Shown: one piece after another, positions 13,101 to 23,700 of the stretch
Numbering within the stretch: position 1 is the stretch's first letter
Layout of the letters: each line of letters begins with the position of its first letter
Source: Breviolum minutum Mf 1.05b.01
Taxonomy: Eukaryota; Sar; Dinophyceae; Suessiales; Symbiodiniaceae
Reading direction: 5' to 3'
Assembly: GCA_000507305.1 (NCBI GenBank)
Contig: DF239168.1
Location: forward strand, 262,498-326,497
DNA: 64,000 nt
The notes under the pieces: generated by a model
Told to the model about the DNA's origin: nothing
The model's database searches: none
The model's input: the letters and a program-made list of their open reading frames with translations, nothing else
Translations under genes and position numbers: made by a program

Positions 13101-13463
13101 CATAAACAGAACTAAACCAATGGTTGGCTGTTTTACCTATAGAATGAATCTGAATATATATACTAATATATATATATATACAAGTATACATTTATATATA
13201 TAATATATTATGTATTTGAGGCGTATATAGTATATAACGTATGGGTGATTGTATTTCTTTCTTTAGTGGGGATTTTGCTGATTGACCAACCAATGTAGTC
13301 GTAGTTTGTCGCGACTAAATTTGTTCTGTGCTATTCGCAGGAGCCTCAGGAAGTTGTACCCGGTTTGTCCACATGGTTGTCTTCTTTGAAGCTGGCGCAT
13401 TGCGAAGGATCTGCCCAAGACTGGTGTCGACGGCACCTAGATTCTGATAGATTGTTTACTTGA
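10135..13463 (+). CDS. Ala-rich helical protein, multi-exon, unrecognised
   Basis: Several plus-strand exons look coding: 10135-10248 (FPLQVIAAFMAGYHADLEAM), about 10875-10970 (HAMAAMTHGGIGGSEDPP), about 11208-11300 (ADAAAPRWLAAAFCGFAADL), 13004-13045 (ADAGAALLFAALAQ) and the terminal exon 13341-13463 (EPQEVVPGLSTWLSSLKLA, ending in TGA). The last two join in phase 0 across an intron that starts GATTTC, a GA donor. Intermediate exons in 11.4-12.9 kb are uncertain. The recurring Ala-rich helices with a conserved A-x-F/A pattern could be divergent helical repeats. No family is recognised. The last intron holds a TA microsatellite and another holds MITE copy 1. Confidence 0.45.
13153..13240. repeat. 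(TA)n-rich microsatellite
   Basis: Imperfect alternating TA tract inside the last intron of the Ala-rich gene. Confidence 0.85.
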
Positions 13464-14080
13464 GCTGTGGAAAATGAGACTGACATAATCATACATAATC
13501 TGATATCGCAACACTTACAGTTGGTGTTTTATTCCAAAGCAAGCGTGACACTTTCTGATGGTTGGATGATTTTCTGCCCAAGACAATGTGTTTGATCATT
13601 GATCATGGAAGTGATGTTTGAACAAATTTGATCAATGAACTACACTGACAGTGTAGTACCACAACGTCAGTATCCACTACTGTGATCACATGATGGATAC
13701 AGGTATCACATACAGGAAAGTCAAGGTGAATAATGATCTACTAGCGCATCATCTAAAATTCATAAGGCCTCGAGAAGATGTCTTCTTCCAAATCACACTT
13801 GTTTTTTCGCTAAGGCAGGGGCTTCAAGATCTAGCACAGGCCAGAGAACATGGGCAAAGTTTAATTGAGAGGACGTGTGGAACCGAAAGGATGCACGTGT
13901 CAACGAAATCTAACAAAATTACGCACAATTACATCAACATCAGGAAATAAATAGTCATAAATAGTCTAAGTCTATCGAAGTCCACAATTGCATCCAATTG
14001 CTGGAGGTTGTGAATAAATGCATGTTTTGCAAAATTCATACAACCAATTTCTGTTTTGTTTCAGCTTTAAATGTCCTTCA
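13464..14080. other. Probable intergenic stretch
   Basis: No exon supported. Near 13635 there is a palindrome (ACTACACTG, one base, CAGTGTAGT), too short to interpret. Confidence 0.4.
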
Positions 14081-14091
14081 CCTTGCCAACA

Positions 14092-14434
14092 TGACAGGTG
14101 ATGACTTCGTGGGAAGCCCTGGCTGATGCTTTGCAGCTCCGGCCTTTGGAACGACATCGTGTTGCCAAGGCAGTGGTGGTTAAGCCATTTCACCATGAGG
14201 AAAAGCTTTTGGAAAGTTTGCAGCCTCTCAATTTGGACACTTAAAAACACATTGCTCATTTTTTTTTGACACAGAGTTATGGCAATATTATTTCCATTTC
14301 GTTTGTGATTTTTAGGATGGAGTTTTCTGGAGTTGAAATTCTGGATTCGCAGCATCTACGGGATGCGGCTATTGTCACAAGTCTGAAAGAAGAAGATATG
14401 TTTCATGTTTTGACTGCTTTTGCACAGAAATTGT
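14092..14434 (+). other. Two candidate exons upstream of the kinase
   Basis: Frame 14092-14240 reads MTSWEALADALQLRPLERH and on into a charged helix. Frame 14313-14434 reads SGVEILDSQHLRDAAIVTS, then LKEEDMFHVLTAFAQKL. Both follow AG acceptors and look protein-like. They may be N-terminal exons of the kinase gene or a separate small gene. Exon phases do not link them securely, and similarity to a SAM-type helical domain is only suggestive. Confidence 0.3.
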
Positions 14435-14888
14435 AACTTCAACAAGCTGCATGCCATGGGATTGGATGAGATGGGATGGCCTTCATAATCATTTTGAAGT
14501 CAAATCGCTGTATCATGTCAACGGAGATAGCCGGCAGATGAACTTACAAACTCTTTTTCGATGCAACAATTCAATACGATGCCGTGTCAACTCTTCCTAT
14601 TTTGCAGATCCAAGCTGTGTTTTGAATTTGGGGGGATGTTGGTTCTTCCATTTGGTTGCCTGTTTGCTGACAAAGAATCATCATAATTGCTTTGGACTGT
14701 CTTGTCATGTTGTATGCATTGGCTAAGTGAGAAAAGGAGAAGAAAGTTGTGGAAAGAACCAGTCTCATGCGTAGCATGCAAAAGAAATTCGGACCAAAAC
14801 AGCATCAAAATGGTTCAATATCAAAATTCAAACACGTCGATTTTGATGGTACATACCATTGGTTCGCAATGATTGCATATTGACGCAG

Positions 14889-17800
14889 GCTTTGAATCAA
14901 TCCATCACTGTCTTCCCAGCGACACCGGTGAACAGCTTTGGACCTGAAGAGGCTGCGCATCATGGGAAGAGTCTTACCCTTGCGTCGGTCAGAATGGATG
15001 GTCGGGTGTGGGCGAGTTGAGTTTGAAGTTGTGACTCGTCCAGTTTCCTTTATATCTCGCGAAAATTTTACACATGAGATATGATATGAGCTATGGCTGT
15101 ATTGTGACTATACAGTATTTTTTTCAAGGCTTTTTTCCATGGAGGCTTTTCAATCATGATCTGATGTCAACAGATGTACTGGTGACGACACTTTCACTAC
15201 CCTAACAGCTGACTTTCATGCCAGGATCTTCATCGTTATCGCTTACTGGAAACCATTGGCTCTGGAGTTACCTCTCGTGTCTATCGCTGCTCCGATCAAC
15301 GTGGCAATGTTTTGGCAGCGAAAAGGCAGCTATGGATTGTGTGGGAACGAGATGTGCAGGGGAAGAAATTGCTGTAAAAACAAATGACGGACGAGGTATG
15401 GAAACATCAGAACTGGACCAGTGGAGATAGCAGGAAATGTTTCTGATGTTATAAGACATAAGATGCTTCAAGCCAAGAACGATGACGCTTGTCGTCTTTC
15501 ATGTTTGACCAACTGATCATGGACTCAACATAAAAAGATGAATCATCAAACACATTCAATTACTGCCGACTGCCTCAATTCAAAAGACAACTATTGATGG
15601 TAATATATGTCAATTGTGTCAAAGATGTTTATCTCCACTAAATCCACTAAGGATAGGTTGTTTGTGGCCATTAAAGGCTATCCCATGAAGTGCAGCATCA
15701 TCCCCAGGATCAAACTTGCGAAGCTACGTCGACAAGGGAACTATTTGCAGGTCGAAGAGATGTTGCACCAGGAGATTGTGGGTGATCCCAAAGTGTAAAA
15801 AGCATCAAAGAAATCTCCAGAACATCGAAAATCCTGAAACATGAAACATGCATGATGTCAAAGACCTGAAGATGAATGAGTGAAGTTGAAATTGATTGTG
15901 TACATGTGAAATTAGATAGCACATCCGTGAGCTGACAATACAGCCGTTGTGTTGTTTACAAAGTTTAGTCAGTCATGATGTTGAAAAAACTATGTTTCCA
16001 GTCGGCAGAAGCTTGACACCCTGTTCTATATTTGCAAGGGAATCACCGGCACCGGTGAGATACCTCAGTTTGACCGAGGCAATCCACCTCTCCTTGCAGC
16101 ATCCCAGAATCACAGGCATCCGTGGAGCTTTGGTGGACACTCAAGTGATGAAAAATTCACACTGAGATGATCCTAGATGATGGTAGTACTTGGGAGGCTT
16201 ATAGTGGTTACTATATACTTGGTCGATTTAGTATCTAGATACGGCACTTGCTAAAAATATAGGCTACTTGGCCAAATAAGTTGCATCATTCCAAAATATG
16301 ACTACCCACTTTGTCTCATGTGAAAAATCCCTTGCATTGCAGGGCAAGAGCTCGCCAAAAACAAGCCCCTTCACACTTGACATGTTTCTCACACAAAACA
16401 CACTGCCAGTGTAGATTCACTGTGGGATGACACAAACTGCTGTCAGCTTTCGAAACGTCCGGCACGGCCTTGTGCGGTACTACTGGCTTAGTGGGTTATC
16501 TATGATTTATATGTGTGGTTTGATCTATCAGATTATTAGTTTCCCTTTTTCCGTCAGATTAGTGCCTCCACCGTTTTGAAGCAGATCACCTGCAAACATT
16601 TTGGTTCAAGCTTTGAAAGCCATAGTTATCACCTGACTTAGAAACTTACTGAATAGACAATTTGTGCCTTTACTTTCTAAAACCCCTGATCCTCCATTAG
16701 TGTTGTATACGTTACTGGCTGAGGACAACAGCTTCAGTCTTATGCGCACAATTATTAGATTTGGTTTGTAAATTTCCAAGTCTATATTCAAAGCTTTCAG
16801 AGTTTGTTCAAATATGCATTGCAGCAGGTCTGGTGGATGTCTTCGAAAGCCACGAGGACCTAAACACGTGCTGATGTATTAGTGTGTGGGTGTGTGTGTG
16901 TGTGTGTGTGAGTCAAACTCTGTTCCAAAGAGCATTTAGTCTGCAGGGGGACACAGGAAGCCCATAGAGCTGTGTCCAACGAAGCTCTCTATGGTGTCTT
17001 CAGGATATCAGGGCTGATCACCCTGACGTACCTGCATTTGTGAAACTGTTGACAAGCCGTTACACTGCGTTGTTTNACCAGCTTGAAATACATGGCTTAT
17101 GGCAAGCTATAAACGGTCACTGTGATACACTTGTAACACAAGAAGGAATGTGAAAACAATGTATCCCGTCTTCGTGACTTATCAAGTGTGTGTGTGTGTC
17201 AATTGTTCAAGCTTAGTTTATGATATATGTTGAATGATGAGTAATGCGGAGAGTACCTGAGCAGTTGGCTCAGCTTTATCACCAGATGCAGGTAAAGATG
17301 GGTAACATATGGTCAAATGTTTTTTTGCACCTGCTCAAGAGCTGCAATTGATGCTCGCCAGATGAAAAGACTCATGAATGTGTTCGATGGTTTTGTGTGG
17401 TTTCACAATTTTACCATCAAAACATACCAGTTTTTTCCTTTTCTTTGGGTACTGCTATATACGTTTATAATACTTTTTTATCTCATACTTCTTGCTGTAG
17501 GTTGTGACACCTCCACCAGCTAAAATTCTTGTGAAGGACTTGCATTTGGTCATGGAATTCCTTGGGGGTGGCAGTATGGAAGATGTCCTTGCCATGCGAA
17601 GGTTCTTGCCTGAAACACAGGTGGGATCCGTGGGTCTTGCATCATTTGGCAGATGTTTGGTTGCTGCTGTTATTTGTGTTTTCTTTCGTGGATATCACGA
17701 AAAGTAGTGCAAAAAATATTGTAATACATACATGTTTGGATGATTGTGAGTCTTTGCCACGCAACGGGATGACAACTACCTGTCTTGTGTTTGACATAGG

Positions 17801-20239
17801 ATAAAACAGACACCGAGGAGCTCTGGCTTCTTTCGAAACAGCAGAACATGGCAGAACGTACAGGACAGTTTAGAGTTTGCACCAGAATAGCCAGGTTAAA
17901 CGGTTTGATTGCAACTGTTTGATTGAATTGTTCCGCAGGTGTTTAAATCACGTTTCATGAGGCGATCCCTTTTTGGAAGCACTTGTGAAAACTGCCCAAA
18001 ATGTCAGGCCTCGGATGTTTTTCGGCAAATTGCGGAAGGTCTGCATTACATCCACATGAGGCGCTTTCCCCAGTGGTGTCTATTGCCATCACAATGCTTG
18101 ATTTCATGGCTGGTTTCAATGATTCACATACTTTTAAGTGCGGATCATGTCATCATGATTCATCATGATTCATCCCACAATGGAAACTCAAAACATCACC
18201 GTGCAATTCAATGATCCAATCACCCTTTATCACCCTTTCATCCGCCATCGGATGTTTCGCTGTCGTTTGAGGGGTATCGCACATCGTGACTTGAAACCTG
18301 AGAATGTTTTGGTGGTGGATCGGTCTTGGGAAGATCCCAATGTCATTCCTCAGGAGGGGCTGATGATGGCGATACTGTTGATGGTTCAGAAATCCGGCGA
18401 TCATCACCTGGGATGCAAAAACAAATTGTAGTTAATGGGGTAGACCGGGTAGACTACGTATCAACTGGTGCAGGATTTCTTCCATCAACAGTATGCTTGG
18501 GATGATTTTGCTTCGTTTGGAAAGCCGTGCGAGTTTGAACTTTAAGTTTGTTTTTGTGGTCGTAACGTATGCTTTGACATGCACAGATCAGAAATCCAGT
18601 GTGAGCTCAACATACTGGTAGGTGATCGCACAAAACATATTTATTGGTGACTCTGACGCTTTCCATTGCAATCCCTTTAAGAGAAATTGTTGTTCTTTCT
18701 GGGTTCATTCATTGATTGTGTCCACATGCGTTGCGATGATCGGCAACCGGCAACCACTACATTTGGATGGCCTGTCCACTCTGTATGTCGGCAACGAAGT
18801 TGCGCTGTACCAGGTGAAATTGGCAGATTTTGGACATTCGAAGGCAACGCCAATGGATCTTAGTGAACATCCACATATCTTTTAATTGTTTGCAAACATT
18901 GCTGATTTGGGTGAGATTGCGGGTTTTGGTCATGTTGTACAGCAAACAGGCTGTTTCGACATCATAGTGAAGGTTTTTATCACAACCCTTTCAGCCTTGC
19001 AGGTGGTGGATGACATCTTCGTGAGATCTGTCAGCAATGTGGGCACTCCTTTGTACATGGCACCGGAGGCTTTCTCGCTCCAGGCGGGGTGAAATTGTTT
19101 GGAGCTCCAGTTAAGAGATGGAATTTTTGTCCAAGTTTCACCTGCTGAAATGGTATGACCAGTGACTAGTTGAGGTAGAATCTCAATTAAAACTTTAGAT
19201 TCCCTGGGGACGTGCGACTTCTACCTGGATGGGAATTTTCAACAGGTCTTGGACGCTCGGGCTGCTGATTTGTGGAGTGTTGGTGTGTTACTTTGGTAGC
19301 ATTATCAAAAACCCATGTGGAAATCTGTCCAATCACAGAAGGTCCATGAAACAGAACATGGAATGCTATCCCAAAGGATCCGTGTATGGCAGATTTGAGT
19401 ACATTTGGATATATTTGAATGATATTTATAAAGTAAATGTAGGTAAATAGACCATACATGGATCTTATGGCTATAGATTTTCTACGGTTTCAATGGTCAG
19501 CTGGGTGGGCCGAGGTTTCTCTATGTAATGCTGCTGGGCCGCTGTCCGTTTGAGGGCAGCGGTGTGGAGCTGCAAGAGGCTGTTTGAAGAGCTTTGAAAA
19601 GACCTTTCAATGATTCATATTCCGAATCTTATTCCAGTGATTTTGTTGTTCAATGATATTTATTCCAGTGTCACTGTTGTGGGGGTTAATTTGAGGTAAA
19701 TTGGAATAGCTGTTCTGCCATGGCGGATCTCTGTTCAAACCGATGCAAATGACACATGACGAGCTGAACTGTGAAGCCCAATTGTAGACGACACCAACTT
19801 AGGAACTGTGTCTTTTTAAGATTCATGATTTGGTTGGTGCAACTGATGTGTGTGATTCCCTCATGGTTTAACAACGTCATCCTCACTCCACAGGTTTCAC
19901 TCCCCCGTAATTGAAATATCCAAAATTCACCAGCTCCATACTCATCATCTGGAATTTCTGAAGACTTTCCCAACCATTTTACAACCTTGGACATGTTGAC
20001 ATTTCCTGCTGCATCTCCAAATTTCCATAAATTTCCACGCATCCTTCAACCCATCATCAACATCAATCAACCTATCCACCCATCAGCTCCAGGCCATTCG
20101 TCAGGGTGACTTCAACTTTTTCGGTGACGCTCCAACACCATCAATGGATGCCCAGACGTTGGTGCGAGCCTTGTTGAAGGTGGATCCTAGAAGGCCTGAA
20201 GTTTATTTTGTTGATGGACAGAGAAGGATGAAAAGATGA
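14889..20239 (+). CDS. Protein kinase, CAMK/Chk2-like, at least 12 exons
   Basis: Exons: 14889-15005, 15225-15325, 15708-15777, 16079-16144, 17501-17620, 17939-18060, 18272-18353, 18814-18843, 19003-19083, 19246-19295, 19515-19578 and 20093 to at most 20239; all internal phases agree. Kinase landmarks appear in order: glycine loop TIGSGVTSRVY, VAIK-type lysine in VLAAK, helix C region EEMLHQEIAIHLSLQHPRI, hinge LVMEFLGGGS, catalytic loop AHRDLKPENVLV, magnesium loop LADFGHSK, activation/APE segment VGTPLYMAPEAF, DLWSVGVLL and GRCPFEG. All catalytic residues are present, so it should be an active Ser/Thr kinase. DFGHSK is typical of the Chk2/Rad53 group of CAMK kinases, but I see no FHA domain, so the subfamily is an inference. 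An insert before helix E has Cys spaced as CENCPKC. The true start and end are uncertain. Confidence 0.9.
15326..15707 (+). other. GC-AG intron of the kinase gene
   Basis: The donor is AAAAG|GCAGCT and the acceptor CCCCAG|G. Joining them restores an Arg codon (AG+G), giving LAAK-R-IKLAKL in frame. Four more GC-AG introns occur at 18061-18271, 18844-19002, 19084-19245 and 19579-20092. GT-AG introns lie at 15778-16078, 16145-17500, 17621-17938 and 19296-19514. Confidence 0.75.
16882..16911. repeat. (GT)n microsatellite in a kinase intron
   Basis: GT units with one GG interruption, inside the long third intron (16145-17500). A shorter GT tract follows at 17188-17199. A single undetermined base (N) is present at 17076. 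Confidence 0.85.
18354..18813 (+). other. GA-AG intron of the kinase gene
   Basis: The exon ends CCTCAG and the intron starts GAGGGG. The acceptor is GTACCAG, directly before the exon for VKLADFGHSK. No GT donor in the neighbourhood keeps frame. GA donors are a known dinoflagellate peculiarity. Confidence 0.65.
19364..19472. mobile_element. MITE-like inverted-repeat element, copy 2
   Basis: The left arm contains GGATCCGTGTATGG and later AGTACATTT. The right arm contains AAATGTAGGTAAATAGACCA and CATACATGGATC, its imperfect reverse complement. It shares with copies 1 and 3 the core CCATGTATGG paired with CCATACATGG and the inner TACATTT/AAATGTA. It lies wholly within the kinase intron 19296-19514. 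Confidence 0.6.
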
Positions 20240-20734
20240 CGTGAAGATGACATGAAATGATGATTGACATGAGTTTCTTTGTTGTTTATCCAATTGAAAA
20301 GATGCAGAAAAGATTTGGAAGTCCTCATGAATCTTGAATTTGTTGCCTCAGAGTTTTTGATTTTGTCATGTTAAGCGTGTGTAATTTTACAAACAGCTCC
20401 TTTTGAGGCTCGAGAACATGTCTCAGAGATGACCATACATGTGGAATCATGCGGAATGATGAACTGCACCGAACACAAGTCTGCAGAATGTACAGAATGT
20501 ATTCCGACAGTGTCCTGTGGCTGTGGCTTCAACAAAAGCTGTGTACCAACCGGGTTCGCAGATTTGATCAGAGTTTTCCACTCATCCACTTGATAGAAAG
20601 TTTACAATCTTGAGCCACACCCATCACATCCTACACATCCTACCTGTATTGGAAAGCACGTCAAAGAGCCGCTTACATAGAATCAACAATTAACATCCCG
20701 CGGTGTCTTATGTGGCAATATTTGGTACAACGCC
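20240..20734. other. Intergenic region between the kinase and tomosyn-like genes
   Basis: About 500 bp without a supportable exon, unless the last kinase exons extend here. It should contain the trans-splice acceptor of the downstream gene; no specific AG could be chosen. Confidence 0.4.
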
Positions 20735-23700
20735 ATGGCTTTTTTTAAAGATGGCTTTCAAAAGCTGGTGGGTGCCGTCAAAGGAGATGACTCCCGTGGT
20801 CGAAGTAGCGGTTATTGTGGCCAGCTATCTGCGGAGCGTGTTCGACTGAGTTCAGGGTGTTGGTTGGGACCAGGAGCAATACATCCACCTACTTTAGCTT
20901 CTTGGTATCTTGGCTATTGTAGAATATTGTACCCCAAGAGGATCAAAGTTGATTTATAGTTGTAATCAAACTGTTACAATATATCTTACAGATGTTGGGA
21001 TGCAGTTCTTAGTGTTTCGAAGATCTTAGAGCAAGACGCTCTAATTCTGACAGCTTGGTTTAGTCCAAATTTGCCTATGTACAGTAATAGGAACCCTTTA
21101 GACTCGCCATGTGACTTAGTTCCTAGTCAGTTGGCTGAAGCAGGGATTCAGTATGGGTTTGAGTGTTACATGTGTATTTTTGTAGGGTGTATGTTTGGTA
21201 GATAAAGACAAATATGCACAGAATAATGTACGATTGTATTCATTTTCATTTATGTAGATAGTATATAATTATATACTAGTAGTTTGTATACTTAATCATA
21301 TGAAATCAATTCATTCCACCTGAAATGCACAAGATTGTAGCGTACGGTCTGTAGATATCGAGTGATACAAAAACAAAGGGATCAAAGCTGATCAAAGAGT
21401 TGTACATGAGGAGGCTGATTGTACATTTGTAGATGATTTGAAAGACAAGCCTAAGTGTAGACAGCGATATTCAAGAGCTGTTATACCAATTGAACAAATT
21501 GAAAAGATTGAGTGCTGCAATGGAAGGTGCAGGCGATCATATGAAATGAAAGCACTACACAAGATTCATGCAATGTGTTTCTGAGCCAAAAACAGCATGC
21601 AAGGAACTCTTTGGTCGCCTATTCCACCACAGCGGGTCACATCCGCATCTTGGGTCAAGAGATGGATTGCAGCTGGGTAGCAGGTTCGATCATTTTTGTT
21701 TGTCCACTACTATATTTAGGTGGAAAGAGAGACCCTAAACGTTTATGGTCAAGGTGATATGAGTCTTGTGAATCACCATTGCAAGAGCATGAATCATATG
21801 AACATATCATCTCATGTAACATCCTATCATCCATCCATACATTCCATACTATAACTACTACAATCGTAACTATATACAGTATATACATATTTTATGGGAC
21901 GTTTCCGAAGCAACTTATGACACACCAAGTAAGGCAGTCTTCTAAATCCAGCTGCACCGGTGGCACCAGCCTTTCTGATCTTTGCCCGTGCGGGGCTCCT
22001 GTTCTCCCTTGGCCTAGCAGATGCCACTTCACCGGTGGCAGGTGGCAAGGCTACGTGGCTTGCGCATCCTGGTGATGAAAGTTGAAGAGTTTGATGAACA
22101 TTTGAAAAGAAACAAAAAGATATAATATGTAGTAGATGAGATTTGATGGAAATTTAATTTGATGGTTGTCTTTGCTGGTTATTTGAGATCTTTTTGGGGA
22201 GGGTTTTTGATGTTGTTTGATGGTTGCTAGGGTTGTTGGGTGGTTGTCAAGTCGGAAGTAGGGATTGTGGTTTCTGGTAAGGAGTAAAAGTGATATTTTG
22301 AATGTTGAAGCTTCGTATCGGCTGTCTTTTGTTGTCAAACGTTGATCCTTCGCCAGTACTTTACCAACGGCCCACGAACATAATACTGAACCAAGACAGA
22401 GATTTTCCGGTGGATCATGCGATCCAATCACCAGGCAATGGTGGGAGTTCAAGACTGAGACCATTTCTGTAGAAGCTGCCCACCAGGCATTGGTACTTCG
22501 CTTCGGTGTATCGTGTGTGGCCCTTGCAGAGGAGCAACAAACCCATGGCTGTGACAAAGCAGTTGTGTGCAAGCCTTGGAAACTTATGAAAAAGATCCAG
22601 GTGATCAAAGAATTTTCAGATTTAGATGATTGCATCGTTTTTGTAGGACTTCTCGTAATTTCTCTGGTCTACTTGTTCCCTAAAAGAGATCCGTCCAGTT
22701 CTGGGTGCCATGATTTCATTGTCAACTTCCAACACCTCCTGGAGGACGCTTCCCTCGTTTTTCTGGGCACCGATGAGGGCGACGTACGCGCTTTTGATGC
22801 TGGCGATTCACCCCACATGGCCTCATACACCGTTCCCTGCACAGCCATCTATGGTCGCAAAGATCGGCCTTGTCCAGTGGCTGCAATGAGTGTGAGTCCT
22901 ACCTCAACAGAACTGATTATTGCGAATGGCGAGGGTGGATTGTTGTTGTGGTCTTTTGAAAAACATCGATCACTTCGATCTTTTGATTCAATGTCTGGTG
23001 TCACTTCAGTCCTTTGGTGCCGAAGTGGAAGCCATTTTTTAGCAGCTTCCAGAAATGACATCAGCCTCTTCTCACGTTCCAGCGCATCAGCTGTAGCACG
23101 GATTTCACTTCCAGGTGGTTCGTGCGCTCAAGGAGTGTCCTTGCTTCATTGGGACTCGCCTATGGTAGCTGAGTCTACCACAAATCTAGGTGAGCTTTGG
23201 TTACGTCGAAGTGCTCCAAATCCTTCACTCCAACACTTTAGCGGTGAGAATTGGTCTTCAACAGAAACAGTGATGCAAGATGTCTTAGGTGCTACATCTT
23301 TTCGTTTTGGAAAGCAGCTGAAACAATGTGGATGCCCTGCTATGCCATCCAGTGCCCTGTTCACTTCTGCTTCGGATCTCATATCTGATTCCTCTCAAGT
23401 GGCCATGGTAGTGGTGCAAGCTTATGGCACAGGAAGCCGCTTCATGGTGGCGGCAGGGAAGACATATCCATTAACATGGGGATCATTGCCATTAGCAGAT
23501 CTCAGTTGTATGGAAATGATTCCATCCAGAGCACTTGAGGCAAAAAGCGAAGCTACACCTGTCGTAGAAGAAGCTCCACTCTCGGAAGGTCGAAATTGGA
23601 TGGTATGCAATGGCGAGTTGAAGGCTGGAATTTCATTACCACCCAGTGAATTTGGAACTGATGATGGCTGGTTTGTATGCAGTGGCCCTGAAAATGCAGA

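Noticed and set aside
17801..17868. Extra kinase exon (DKTDTEELWLLSKQQNM) between exons 17501-17620 and 17939-18060
   Set aside because: It looks protein-like and follows an AG, but its end phase does not match the next exon; the direct join is phase-perfect.
22051..22635. 194-codon minus-strand frame
   Set aside because: It overlaps a phase-matched tomosyn exon on the plus strand and has the composition of antisense noise.
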